Assembly (NCBI RefSeq): GCF_000471905.2 | Contig: NW_006498122.1 | Location: 1,584,201-1,648,200, forward strand | DNA: 64,000 bases | Source of the DNA: Amborella trichopoda | Lineage: Eukaryota; Streptophyta; Magnoliopsida; Amborellales; Amborellaceae | Reading direction: 5' to 3' | Shown: piece by piece, positions 33,108 through 44,803 of the stretch | Layout: the number at the start of each line of letters is the position of its first letter | How positions within the stretch are numbered: position 1 is the stretch's first letter | Notes under the pieces: model-generated | What the model saw: only the letters and a program-made list of their open reading frames with translations | What the model was told of the DNA's origin: nothing | Database searches by the model: none | Made by a program: the position numbers and the translations under genes

Positions 33108-35569
33108 TTAGTTATTTCACGTGCATAGTAGTAGTGACGTACGGTACGTACCGTTACCGGTTCGTAGGTAGTGTACGGTAGGGTAGGGTACGTCGTTGTT
33201 TNNNNNNNNNNNNNNNNNNNNNNNNNNNNNNNNNNNNNNNNNNNNNNNNNNNNNNNNNNNNNNNNNNNNNNNNNNNNNNNNNNNNNNNNNNNNNNNNNNN
33301 NNNNNNNGAGAGAGAGAGAGAGAATTTGATTTTCACTGCATGAATGCAGGTACTCTACCGGTTCTGGAGTGTCAGGTGGGAGCGCTTTGATTCATGAGTT
33401 CTATTCCAGAGAGGTGGCAAATCCTGTTCATTTAACTGTGGATACTGGATTTAGCAGTGGGGAGGCTAGCATCAAAGCATACGTGGGAGTGAACTTGTCT
33501 GTTGGAGATCGGCAGCTTGCAGCACAGTTTCAAGAAGTCCCTCTTGATTTGCGAATGCTTGAAGCAGAACGCGTTGGATGTGGGTTTTATTCTAACTAAT
33601 ACCTATTCCTATGTCCCCTGCAATTTGGTGTCAAATCTATTAGTAGTTTCAGTCTTACATGTCCTGCACGTGAGATTCTTTAAACGGGTGCTGGTATTTA
33701 TAAAAGTCATATATTATCTGAAGGAAAAATTTAATATATGGTTGATACCTTAAAATGTAGAATTAAGATGCACCTCTGAAATCCTTCGAAAAAGGCTGTT
33801 TTGATGTTTGAAAAACATCTAATTGATCACCTCGACAACATGATGTATACATATGGAGAAAAAAAAAATTCAATTCCTAAAAATAGCACATCTTGCAACA
33901 CACTATCTGGAGTGTCTATTTTCAAGATTTTCATGCATTTGTAGATCTGCTTGATTTGAACCATTTTTGGAGGTGCGCCTTACTTTTGAGTGATTAAGGT
34001 TGCAACCTTATGCAAACCACATGAGTCACTAGCAGAACTGATACTATTTGAGTTCTGTGAGTTTGTGTGACTTTGGATTTCCTAGTTTAGTTCTGCTGAA
34101 AAGCTCGCAATCGTTTTGGATCTATTACGTAGATGTATATTATCTTGTTTGATATTTGAATGTCCTAAGATTTCATAATTATCAAAATTAAATATCTAAG
34201 TTCCATGCTTGGTCTTTCTCATTCAAAGATGTTTTCTTTTGGGAGCAATACCAGCAGGTACTGAATAATATATTTCAATTGCTAACCTATCACAGTAGCA
34301 GTTGCAAAGCCCTTGGAGGCTCTCTGCCGGTGATGACAAACAAACTTTCTGCCATAGTTATGGATATGAAAATTCATCTATATTAGCTGTTTTCCTATGT
34401 AGTAGTTGCATGTATCTGAGAAATACTTGTAGTAGTTGAGTTGATTTAAATTGAAAAATTATGAAAATATATTTTAGAAATATTTCTCGTAATTTGTCTA
34501 GTTTCATGCTGAATTCACACCGGAATTGGATGGCATATTTTTCTATTAGCTTCTGAACCGATTTTTACTCCAACTTTGAATTTTCTTCGAATTTGCAGCT
34601 CTCAATTTCGGACCATTTCTAAAACCAACTCTCTTCCATTTAAAAATGTTTCATCTATTTGTATTCTAAATATGTTTATATTGTGCATCCATGCTTGTGT
34701 GCCTGTATGAGGTTCTCAAGAAGTTAATTTTCCACGCATTGCAGTTGACATTTTGAAAAAAACAACAGTGGACAAGCTTCCCAACGACTTGGAAGGAGTG
34801 GAGGCTTCTATGGAGAGACTCATTGTTCTTATCGATGAAGTTTACAAATATGTAGATGATGTTGTGGTTGGCTCTCTCTGTCTCTCTCTGTCTCTCTCTC
34901 TCCCGCCTTCTCTCTGGCCTTTTGGTGAGATTTCAATTGTTGGATTTCTATGTTTTTGCAGGAAGGTCGCATACCTACTGATAATAGCATTGGAAAGTAC
35001 CTAGCTGATACTGTTGCTTCCATTCCAAGGATGTCACCTGCGGCGTTTGATAAACTCTTTAATGACAGCTTACAGGTGCTCTCCTCTCCATGCCCCTGTT
35101 TTTTCATGGTTCTTTTCTTCTTCTAGGGCTGGCAATGGGCGGCCCTACAAAAGTATGGCCTGGGCTACAAAATGTAGCCTAAGGGCCAAGGCTGGGCCCA
35201 ATTTGACCTGGACCGGCCCTCTTTTGTTCTTGGTTTTTTTTTCCTGTTCTTTCTTCATTTCTTTCCGGCCCTAGGCCTATTAGGGCTAGCCCTAAGGACA
35301 AGCTGTACTCGGCCCAGGCCCAGGCCCAGACCCAGCCCGTTGCCACCCTTATCTCCTTCATTTCTTTGCTATATCCTTCTAGAGTAGTGTACCATGATGG
35401 GTTTATGTGAAACATATCATTCCCTTTGTTATTTCCTTCTCCTGTTTTATTTCCTATTTAATTCCTTTTCTTTGTCTAGGATCTTTTGTTGGTGTTGTAT
35501 TTGGGAAGCCTCACCAGGACACAACTGGGCTTGGCAGAGAAATTGAACACTGCTGCTCAAATCTTATGA
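28621..35569 (+). CDS. TIF3F1: Eukaryotic translation initiation factor 3 subunit F (eIF3f)
   Basis: Six exons joined by GT-AG introns: 28621-28839, 30559-30638, 33350-33579, 34745-34866, 34962-35075, 35480-35569. They give 284 aa with all phases consistent; family members in plants are about 290 aa. The product is the MPN-domain subunit of the eIF3 complex, which helps load mRNA and initiator tRNA on the 40S subunit. The MPN core runs from about residue 20 to 155 (KIHPIVLFNICDSFLRR, GTLLGS, then VIVGWYSTGSG). The HxH metal pair of active JAMM proteases is not visible, as expected for this non-catalytic family. The C-terminal part (KKTTVDKLPNDLEG, DTVASIPRMSPAAFDKL, RTQLGLAEKLNTAAQ) is the conserved helical tail that binds other eIF3 subunits. 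Introns 1, 3 and 5 carry hAT or MITE insertions, and intron 2 has an assembly gap. The end of exon 4 could shift by one codon. Confidence 0.95.
29069..29207. repeat. Direct repeat, 82-bp period, in eIF3f intron 1
   Basis: Copies at 29069-29124 and 29151-29207 share GAGGTTCGC(A/G)ATATTGCTGC and the following GCCCGTCTCATGAAAATATT with few differences. A related smaller repeat (TAGGGTTTCTGGATCTCAAT, twice) precedes it at 28941-29020. Confidence 0.85.
29640..30434. mobile_element. Non-autonomous hAT element in eIF3f intron 1
   Basis: Starts CAATGTTTCAG and ends GGAAACACTA, imperfect terminal inverted repeats. It is flanked on both sides by a perfect 8-bp target duplication TTGTGTAC (29632-29639 and 30435-30442), the hallmark length for hAT. 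GC-rich subterminal parts contain GAGT/ACTC words. Length 795 bp, with no transposase recognised inside. Confidence 0.8.
31514..31586. repeat. (TG)n microsatellite, interrupted
   Basis: Imperfect GT/TG dinucleotide tract with GCATG interruptions, inside eIF3f intron 2. Confidence 0.9.
31842..31882. repeat. (GT)n microsatellite
   Basis: About 20 GT dinucleotides with two interruptions, inside eIF3f intron 2. Confidence 0.9.
33056..33104. repeat. (GA)n microsatellite at edge of gap
   Basis: About 20 GA units in eIF3f intron 2. A GA tract also resumes right after the gap (33308-33323), so the gap probably lies within or next to a longer GA array. Confidence 0.9.
33105..33201. other. Suspected sequencing-noise segment before gap
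   Basis: This stretch has an odd composition built of TACG-ordered words (GACGTACGGTACGTACCG, GTACGGTAGGGTAGGGTACG), unlike the AT-rich surroundings. The order T-A-C-G is the flow order of 454 pyrosequencing, and reads lose phase after long dinucleotide repeats. I infer read-end noise joined into the assembly, not genomic DNA. Confidence 0.6.
33202..33307. other. Assembly gap (106 N)
   Basis: A run of N inside eIF3f intron 2, flanked by GA repeats. No exon is expected to be missing because reading phase across exons 2 and 3 is continuous. Confidence 1.
33723..34020. mobile_element. MITE family A, copy 9, in eIF3f intron 3
   Basis: Left end GGAAAAATTTAATATATGG with a decayed palindrome (GGTTGATACCTT); right end GGTGCGCCTTACTTTTGAGT with AAGGTTGCAACCTTATGC, then AAACCAC. 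It is shorter than most copies (about 300 bp) because part of the interior before the right end is missing. Confidence 0.75.
35124..35351. mobile_element. hAT-type MITE in eIF3f intron 5
   Basis: 228-bp GC-rich element. It begins TAGGGCTGGCAATGGGC; its end, inverted, reads TAAGGGTGGCAACGGGC. It is flanked by TCTTCTTC (35116-35123) and TCTCCTTC (35352-35359), a 7/8 match and so an 8-bp target duplication. This terminal pattern is common for plant hAT MITEs. It makes the intron about 400 bp long. Confidence 0.8.
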
Positions 35570-35940
35570 TAGAGAGACAGACTCATCAAAGTTGAGCATT
35601 ATTGTGAGATTAAACAAAAAACAGAAGTGTTGTTCTTTTCTTCTTTATGAGGCCTTGGAGTTGATTAGCGTAGAGGGGAGAGATGTTATATATAGATGTC
35701 TTGGCCCATCCTGTTAAGGGGATGGTTGTTTTGAATATAAATTAGGTAAAATTTTGAAGTTTGGACTTTACTATGATCAAAAGTTTCTGGGTTTTTGTTC
35801 TATTGCTTATATGTTTTGGGATGTATTTACCAAAATTAAAAGAGAAAAGTATTTCTCGTGACCAAAGAGCCCTTACAAGCATTGGAGATATTTTTATCAT
35901 CAATTTTTTTTTTTTTAATAATGTTCCCCTATTATATGTA
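35570..35940. other. 3' flank of eIF3f
   Basis: Likely 3' UTR followed by AT-rich DNA up to MITE copy 10. No further gene is seen. Confidence 0.5.
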
Positions 35941-36317
35941 GGGTGCGGTTTCTATGAGGTTGCAACCTTAAACATAAGGTGCACCTTAAAATTTTATCAC
36001 AAAATGTAATTTTGTTATAAAAAATTCTTAGTATTATCTAAAAATCTATTTTCATACCTAATTAGAAAACTTCAAATATGGTTAAAATTAACCAGATCTA
36101 TAAATATATGAAAATCTTGAAAATGGACGGTCTAGATAATATATTGCAACAAGCACTATTTTTGGGATTCAAAATTTTCTTTTTTTATATTCATATTAAT
36201 AGATCTCGATGTCGAGATGATTGATTAGAGGGTTTTTTCAACATTAAAACAATATTCCGATATATTTTTGAGGTGCATTCTACATTTTAAAGTTGCAATT
36301 TTATATAAACTTTTCCC
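35941..36317. mobile_element. MITE family A, copy 10 (9-bp TSD)
   Basis: Starts GGGTGCGGTTTCTATGAGG, holds AGGTTGCAACCTT and AAGGTGCACCTT palindromes, and ends AGTTGCAATTTTATATAAAC followed by TTTTCCC. It is flanked by TTATATGTA (35932-35940) and TAATATGTA (36318-36326), an 8/9 match. Confidence 0.85.
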
Positions 36318-36422
36318 TAATATGTATGCACGATTTAAAGAGCCAACTTGTGACATTGTAATTTTATGTAAACTTTTCCCTTATATGTATGCACGATTTA
36401 AAGAGCCAACTTGTGACATTGT
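36297..36422. repeat. Tandem duplication, 63-bp unit, spanning a MITE end
   Basis: Two copies (36297-36359 and 36360-36422). The unit covers the last 21 bp of MITE copy 10, its right-hand target duplication and the following host DNA (GCACGATTTAAAGAGCCAAC). The duplication must therefore be younger than the insertion. Confidence 0.85.
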
Positions 36423-36537
36423 GATTCAAGTTATTCTAGCTATTTATTCATTTGATGACTAAACATAAGGGTCATATGTAAAGTTTTCACATTTCCAAAT
36501 TTTTGGGTTTCATTTATAATTTTATAAAGGGATTATA

Positions 36538-36790
36538 TACCATAAGACTATTTATACTTGGACTAATGAGGTCATAATTGATCCTAGCCATCAAATCTTA
36601 AGTAAGTAAGATAGCTTAGAGTATTTGTAAAGCTCAAGAAAATTTGTTTTTAAATCTAACAAACAAATAAATTGTGATTTCTTTGTATAAAGGTGGCTGC
36701 ATTTACCTTTGGTATAAGATGATCAAAATTAATTTTGATCATTAGATGTGAAATTGGGTGGCTGCATTTATTTCATTGAGAGAAATGGAG
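36538..36790. mobile_element. MITE family D related sequence
   Basis: Two arms in direct orientation, around GAGGTCATAATTGATCCTAG (36569) and GATGATCAAAATTAATTTTG (36719), are both homologous to the terminal arms of the element at 57527. GTGGCTGCATTTA occurs twice. It may be two partial copies or a rearranged one. Confidence 0.5.
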
Positions 36791-38892
36791 GGAAAGGTGA
36801 TAGAGACAAGGGGGGAGGTAGGTGCTATTGATGTGGCTTCACTGTGTAACTCTTTATACATTATTTTGCTCCTAGTAAAATTCAATTTAGAAGTATTTAA
36901 AGTGATTTAGATTTGTATAAAAGTATTGGAACATTTACCCTTTTCATTAAAATGTACATAATAAAAATAATTTAAAAAAAATAAATTGATGTGAATACCT
37001 AAAAACCTTTTAGGGGTATCTTTTTTAATTTATTTTTCAAATATTTTTATTAGGTACGTCTATTTTTTAAAAATAAATATTCTAAATTTCAAGTGATATA
37101 GATTAATAAAAAAAAATTCAAATTCAAATATAAAATACGATTTTGACCTAAGAGTGTACGACTTTAATAATGACATGCGAGAGAGAGGTAGAGCTTGTCA
37201 TTTCAATTCATCCGGATGATTGAAACTTAAAACTAAACCAGAATTGGACCCTGGAGCTCCCAAATTTGGATGATGGTCACTGGAGAACCATCCCATAGCG
37301 CACTCCGACGACTCTCAAATCTCGAACGACTTTTTCATTTTTTTTTTCATGTTTTTTTCCTTTTTTTTTTCAACATTTAGAACCGACACAATTGATCTCA
37401 GCAAGCATGCCTTTGTTAGCACCCCATTCCGTGCTTTTAAACTTCTAAACAAAAGTTAACAATAAATAAATCGCTGACCTAGATCAGCCACCTAGATTGG
37501 CGACCCGGATCGATGGATCGGCAAATCAGATCGGAGAATCAGTCGGATTGGTTGATCTCAGCCTAATAAAAAATAAAAGGTTCACTATAATTTTTCAAAA
37601 TTTTAGATTTTTAGGTTTTTTAAAGAAATAGTGACAATTGCATTATAGTTTTTCATTATTGGGTCAAACATATGTAAATACTAAGAACCTGTTTCATGTT
37701 GAGTGTTTGTTATATATTAAATTCATTTTATAGTCAAAGTAAAGTTCAAAATGCAATATGATAACAAAATGAGTCTCTCTAATTCAATTTATTTTTTATA
37801 TTTTTGTATTAATTTAGGAGTTTTGATTTTTGAAAGAAATTATAGAGAACAAACCTAGTAGAAGAGGTTGTTAGTAGAGAGATAAAGTTTTAATGGAGTT
37901 GATTGTTTGTAGAGAGAGAGATTATTAGTAGAGAGAGAGAGGTGGTTAGTAGAGAGAAAGACCTAAAGTACCCGCATGAAATTTTTGGCTCGTTTTTCGT
38001 ACGGTGTGAAGAAATGAAACTAATTTGTTCTACAACGAAAATTGAATAAAAAAAAACACTTATAAAAGCTTCACAATACGCGTGAGTTATTGAGTGGTGC
38101 ACATTTATCAGTGTGTGTAGCATTCGATTGGCTAAATTTTCTCGTTTAAACCAGTTCAAACCAGAACAGGTTGGTTTTGGCTTTGACAAATTCGGCCGGT
38201 TCCTAATAGAGTCGGATGGTTTTGTTAGAGATTTGACCGGTTGGAAGAGGTACCCAGTCGGTTCATGATATATGGCGGGCATTGGATTGCTATCGATGAT
38301 TTTCAATGCAGATGAGACAATTTCGATCCATATTACCAAATTTTTAAAACTTATTTTCGACACTGGTTTGAAAGTGAGCGGCCCAGTCACCCAACTATCC
38401 CTCTCATCACCAAGTCGAAGGTGGTCATTTTGAAATGGAAAGAGGTTAAAACAAGGCGTAACTTATATCTCCAAAGTCCAAACTCAAATTGCACTTTTCA
38501 GTGTCAAAAAAACATCCAAATTGACCATTATGGTGGTAAGAAAAAAAATTAAGATTTCAAGTTCTAATAGTGATTATTTGTTCGTCTATTTTCAAGAGCT
38601 ATAAATTTCATAATTGGCAATGAAAATAGATTTCAAATCTATCATTAAGGTTTTTTTAGAAATCAGAAATTTGTAGCATTTGTAAATTTCCAAAGAATGA
38701 CGAGGATGTTTCGTCATACACTAAAATTATTGAGGGTGTTTTAGACATAATTTTAATGAACCTCTCGTGCCTGCGAGTCTTGGTGATAAATGCCCAAGAA
38801 AATACGTGAACCAGACGAACATTGTGACCAGACGAAAACATGGCATAAAGATTAAGAAAATTAAAGAAAAATATACCAAAATTGGTTTGGCA
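36791..38892. other. Region upstream of ABC1K gene, no gene recognised
   Basis: About 2 kb of AT-rich DNA with two GC-rich patches (37480-37560, rich in GATCGG words, and 38150-38370, rich in CCGGTT/AACCGG words). These look like ends of old DNA transposons, but no target duplication could be found. A 166-codon open frame on the minus strand (38390-37890) runs across one patch and is not credible as a gene. GA-rich stretches lie at 37910-37965. Confidence 0.5.
38460..38665. mobile_element. MITE family A, strongly decayed copy
   Basis: No ends are preserved. The interior blocks TTCATAATTGGCAATGAAAA and the preceding GTCTATTTTCAAGA are recognisable as family A. Confidence 0.5.
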
Positions 38893-41800
38893 ATGGTGAT
38901 TTCAGCTTTCAAGGGTGTCACCCATGGCCTATTTCCACTGGTATACATCTTTCTCTAATTTTTTTTTCCTCAATTTTCTCTCGGAGCAGTGGAGAAATTC
39001 GGTTTTTGCTGGGTGAAAATTGTGTCTTTTATATTTTTCAACATGTGTTTAGTGGGCTTCTAAGAATTACTTTCCTAATTCTCTTGAATTTAAAATTTCA
39101 GAGAATTATGCATGTTTTAGGGAAAAGTGGTGATTTTTTTGAGAGGTTTTAGTGGTTCCTCTAATGTTTACCTGAGCTTTCTTTCTAAATTATCTCTTAA
39201 AAGCTGACCCACTGCTTTTCTCTGCATAAAAATTGGGTTTTCAGGCTTTTTAGAATTTCTCTTAATGTTTAGCTGACTACTGTGTTCCGAATTTTCACTT
39301 AAAGCGTGAAAGGTGTGATCTTGCTCTCTTTCTGTATTTTTATTTCCTTGTTCCTTTTTAATGAAGAATGATCACTGTGTGAACCTGCAGTTACCAGCTG
39401 TGAATCCAGTGGTTCATATTGGGAATATTAACCGCCCCCCAAACAGGATAAGTGCCCGTTATTCACAAGCACAAGATTACTCCACTCGTGTTCAAGGTAA
39501 CTTGATCACAATTGTATGTGGATTTTTCTTTCTCTTCTAATTTTTTAAAGAATTAGTTTGGCGACTATGAATTCTGATTGGATTGTGTGTGTAATTTAAC
39601 TCCCATCATGCAGTTTGATGAATTCTTGGGAATTTACTGGATTTAATATGGGTACTTGGTGTGAAAACGAGTTAAAAAATTACTTAGATTGTTGAGAATT
39701 GATATATTCACAAATTATCAAGAATTGGGTCTTCGAGGTCTCTCTTGGGAACAGGGCCAGTTGATGAAAAAATTGATGTCCTTTGATTTATTCAATAAAA
39801 TTTGCGCAGTTCCTCAAACAAGATTTTGATAATTATATGATATCCTCTCTGGTTTTTATTCAATATTTGAAATATTCTCTGCTTTCACCGATTATTTTAG
39901 ACAAACTAATTATGGAGTAGCAGCTACACATATACATGCATAGCATACATACACAAACATACACATAAAGAAACTTATGATGATGATGATGCCTTAAAAG
40001 TTTTCCTACTTGTCATCTTTGGTTACTTTGAGAATGACTAGTGCTTCACTTCAGAAAGGATCAATGGCTTGCCCAAGTTAGTGGAGGACATTGTTCAAAC
40101 TTCTATCAACACAGGACCACGTGGGGCATTAAGGTTTGTCCAAGGCATGCAAGCTGTTATTGGTGTGGGTGGGGAATGGTTATTAGATGTGTCAAAGGTG
40201 AACTCTATCTTGATTCTTCTAGTTTTCTTGAATGAGTTTTATACTTTCTCATTTGTTGCATCATGTGTATTTCACAAATCTATTTAACAATTTGTTAGTT
40301 TAGTATTTAGTCACTTTGCTTAACTTAAAAATATTGAGATCACTTTCATCGGGTCATCTCGCGTACAGCACATGTTTGTCAACTTAATGACGTGCTCACG
40401 GTTTAATTGTTATCATGAAGAAATGGCCGTTTAGTCCATCTTATCTTTACATAGTGAAACAAGCAAATTTCCCAGAGAGATGCAATATCCAGTGGTACAT
40501 CTCTTTGTATCTAGACATCAAGCTGTGCCATGGTTTATGCAGGCAATATTGGTTTGATATCTGTTGTCGATTACAAGATGCGCTAAAACAATGAGGAATC
40601 AAATAAATGTAGCTAATGAAACATTTGGTTATCGGAAGAGGTGTGGTATGAATAAACCTATTCATCATTTGAACAACGTATCTGCATATGTCTGGTGATG
40701 GAAATAGTGATAGTCTCCAGCTAAGCATATTATGTAACTGGGTGGTGGAGTAACTCACTCTTTTTGCTTTACATGAGCTCCTGGTGGTGTACCAATTGTC
40801 CTGGGAGCGATAAAACAGGGCAAGAAATAATTTTGTGAAAGTAGCACAACCCTTAATTCAAGATAGGGCTAAAAAGCTATTTCCGGTGATCCTAATAACT
40901 AACTTTTATATGGATTCCAAGGCTTGTTGAAGTTAACGCTTTTGCAAACTTTCCCCTAATTTATGTAAATTTCTACATCGGAAGTGCAAGCCTTAGAAAT
41001 TTGAGACTCTAAAGCAACTCTTCTAATAGTTCTAGTTTTCTCTTTCCAATTATGCGCTCCAGACAGCAAATACATCAGCAAGTGTCCCACCTCAATTGCA
41101 ACTTGGATTACTGTCACCTCTTTATCTACGCCGACTATTTGAGCGCATGGGAGCAACATATATCAAATTGGGACAGGTTAGTGGTTAGTGGATGTTTTTG
41201 ACTACTGGCTAAGTTCTACATTGTTGACAGTTCTTCTTCATTCTGGATATCCCTTTTCATGTATCTTCTAACTGTTCGATAACTATATTACAAGATTTGA
41301 TTTTGGAATTAAAGTTTGGCTTGTGTTCTAAGGTTGTGAGAGCTTCGAAACATTCAACTTTGGGAGATGATTTAAGCTTTGTATTTGAATAGTCTCCTCT
41401 TCCCGTTTTTAAAAATTAAAAATAATAACAATAATTAGTTTCAAGCAGAAATTCAGTTTGTTCTTTCAAAAATGTTATCCGCCATGGAGCGAATATAGTC
41501 TCTTAAATACATGAAATTGTCTTGTTTTCTAACTTTTACTTTTTCCCCCAAACCTAAGCCATTCTTAACTTTTCTGGCTTTCCAATATTTTTCACGTTAG
41601 AGACTATTCTTATTGTTAATTTGACCGATTCTAATTCTAATTGAAAGCAATGGATTAAATGATTGAATCTAATATGCCTATGTTCTATATGATCCACATT
41701 TATGTGTTACCTTGTTCGTTTCAGAACTCTCTGTTGGCTTTTCTTGGATCACATTCATTAAATATGTATATCTGATCATGTTAATTTCTGTAACTCTGCA

Positions 41801-44758
41801 GTTCATAGCATCAGCACCTACTTTATTTCCAGAGGCTTATGTCGAAGAATTCCAAAATTGCTTTGATAAGGCCCCTGCAGTTCCATTCAGTCAAATTGAG
41901 GCTATATTACGTGAGGATTTGGGACGACCATTAGATACCATCTATGAGTATGTGGATCCTGTGCCAATTGCCTCAGCCTCAATTGCGCAGGTTTACCTCT
42001 ATAAGGCATTTGCATTATTTTTTGCTCGAGTCTTTCATTTTTATTTCTGTTTGGAATACTGTCCTGCAGTATTTTTGGAAGTCACACCTGCATGGATCAT
42101 GTAAGTGGTCCAATGATTTGAAATGTCAAGACAGTACCTGACCTCGTCAAATTTTCTAAAAGGACTACTCTGCCCCTCACGATTTACCTTTCCGCTTCCT
42201 TGTCTGTATTTTAAAGTTTAAAAGATATTGTAAGTGAAGTAGTCATCTTTACAAAAATGGCTCCAATTACTAATTTGATATTTTAAAGTTTAATCATGGT
42301 TGTTGGGATTGGGAGTGGGGGATCGTGAATGCAAGAACATCTATACAAGGCATATGTTAGGGATCTAGATCCCCAAATGCTAGGGATCGAAATCCGAACC
42401 TTTAGGGGTTCTTGATCTCGACCTTTCGGGATCTTAGTCCCAACTTTTTAGGGATCTCGTAAAGAGTATGTATAGTCTAGGACTATCTCATCATCATCAT
42501 CCGAGCCTTATCCCAATTATTTGGGTTTGGCTACACGAATCCAGTTCCTCTATTTTGCATATAACATAGGATTAGGATTCATAAAATAGATGTGGCAAAG
42601 TTTTACGTCGACTACCAATCTAACACAACCCTCTTCCTTTCTCTGGTCTTGGGACCGGCGAGGACCGGCACGACCGGCTTGGGACCAGCCATGTCGGAGT
42701 TAGTCTAGGATCTATATATACTCTTTAAAGCACTCTTTATTTATAGCCAACAAGTAATGCAATTATATTTAAAGAATAGTTGTGTTGTTAGCTTACTATA
42801 AATAGTAAAGTCATCATTTTGGTTGTTGTTTTAGTCTTTAAGGTTGGGATTGGGATCCCTAACAATATGAATTGGGATCCCTAACAGTGGGGATCGAGAT
42901 TTGAAAATTTGAAAAACAAGATCCCTTGAAGACCCCTTTCCCGAAGTGCAGTACCGTGATTCCTAAGCGGGATTGCCACCTATGTGAAGAGATCCCGGCA
43001 ACTATGTTCTGAACCACCTGCATGCTCTAGGCAGGTGATCCAGTCATCCAGGTGCTATCCTGATATACCCTTTTTATTTTTGCTTTTTGGGTGGGTTAGC
43101 TGGAGAATCTTACTAATTGGGATTTTGATTTCTTTGTTAGGTTCATGCTGCAAGGCTCAAAGCTTCCAAACAAGAAGTGGTGATAAAGGTGCTCAAACCA
43201 GGAATAGAGGATATTTTGGTTGCAGATCTGAATTTTGTGTACATTGTGGCTCGTCTATTAGAATTCTTGAATCCAGAGCTGCGCCGCACATCACTGGTAT
43301 GTGTACTTTCTTCCTAAGTGTTACTTTGAATGGATACATAGAATATGATTGCCCATCAAATCAATACAGGTTATTCGATGAGTCCTTGCTTTTCGATTTT
43401 CTTATTTCCTTTATCTTTTTTATCAGTGATATTTGCATTCTTGTTCACCATTTTTCTTCCTTCTTACTTTAGAAAAAATGTTATATAAGGGTGAGGCCCT
43501 AAACAATAAAAGTATGGTGCACCTCAAAAAAAGTTGTTTCGATGCTCAACCATTCTCAAATTGATCATCTTGACCTGAAGAATTATAGACATGGGAAAAA
43601 ATAGATTTCAAGTCTTTGAGATGGTGCATATATGTATTGCATTTTCGGACTGTCAATTTTCAAGTTTTTCAAGTGTTCATAGATCTGCTCGATCTACACT
43701 ATTTTTAAAGCTTTAAATTTTATAATTAGAGATGAAAATAAAATTCAAGCCATCACAAACATTTCCAATATTGAAACACCATCTTCGACACTATTTGAAG
43801 GTGCACCTTACTTTGATTGTTTAGGGCCTCGGCCTTATACAAACCACACCCTTTACCTTATACCATATGCAGCCCCAACTGCAGTGGCCAACTTTAGTAT
43901 ATTTCTGTTTCAGAATGCTCATGTAATTGGAAGCAATTGTTCCCTTATACAGGAGTTGGACAAAAGTATGGAAAGAAGCACAACGCATGGTGTCTTGTAT
44001 TTCCCATTGCATTAACTGAATAATCATTTAGGGTCACATGTTTATACTTCTACAAGATGATTTTGTGGACATGATGCCCTTACAACGTGTAATTCACTAA
44101 TTTAAGCAAATATGAAGAATAGCTTAAGTAAAGAGTAGGATGACAGTAATACCCATGTATTCAAGTATCCAGAGTCGTGACACCCAACTCGCTGTTAATT
44201 GCTTTACGAAGGGACTGTCCAATAATCCTGGAAAATTCAGGAATTGACCACTACACTAATTTGTTGCTCAGCCAATTTTACAAGGTAATGTTACTTGGAG
44301 CTTTCATTTAGTTTGTTTGATACTTGAAGGCGTTCTATTGATCACTTGTGTATATATAGTGCAAGGCCTTGCAGAGCTTGTAGAAAATCTAGTGCTGCCC
44401 CATTATCTTTTCTTTACATTTGCATCTGACCCTAGTATATGCTAGGTAAGTATTGTCCAAGACATAAGGGAGTCAATGTTGGAAGAGGTCGACTTTCGAA
44501 AAGAAGCTATAAACATAGAGACCTTCAGAACATACTTGGAAACCACAGGGCTCACAATGCAGGCCAAAGCTCCAATGGTGTACAAGCATTGCAGCACTCG
44601 TAGAGTGTTGACAATGGAGAGGCTTTATGGAGTTCCTCTTACCGACCTCAAATCTATAAGATCACTGGTTCCTAGTCCTGAGGCGAGCTTGATAACGGCT
44701 CTCAATGTGTGGTATGAATATATCTAGCAACCGCATTTACTGATCTATACGTTATCTT

Positions 44759-44803
<45 letters not shown>

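Noticed and set aside
37890-38390. A 166-codon minus-strand open frame
   Set aside because: It matches no family, its middle lies in a CCGGTT-rich transposon-like patch, and its end is a GA-repeat translation. Probably chance.
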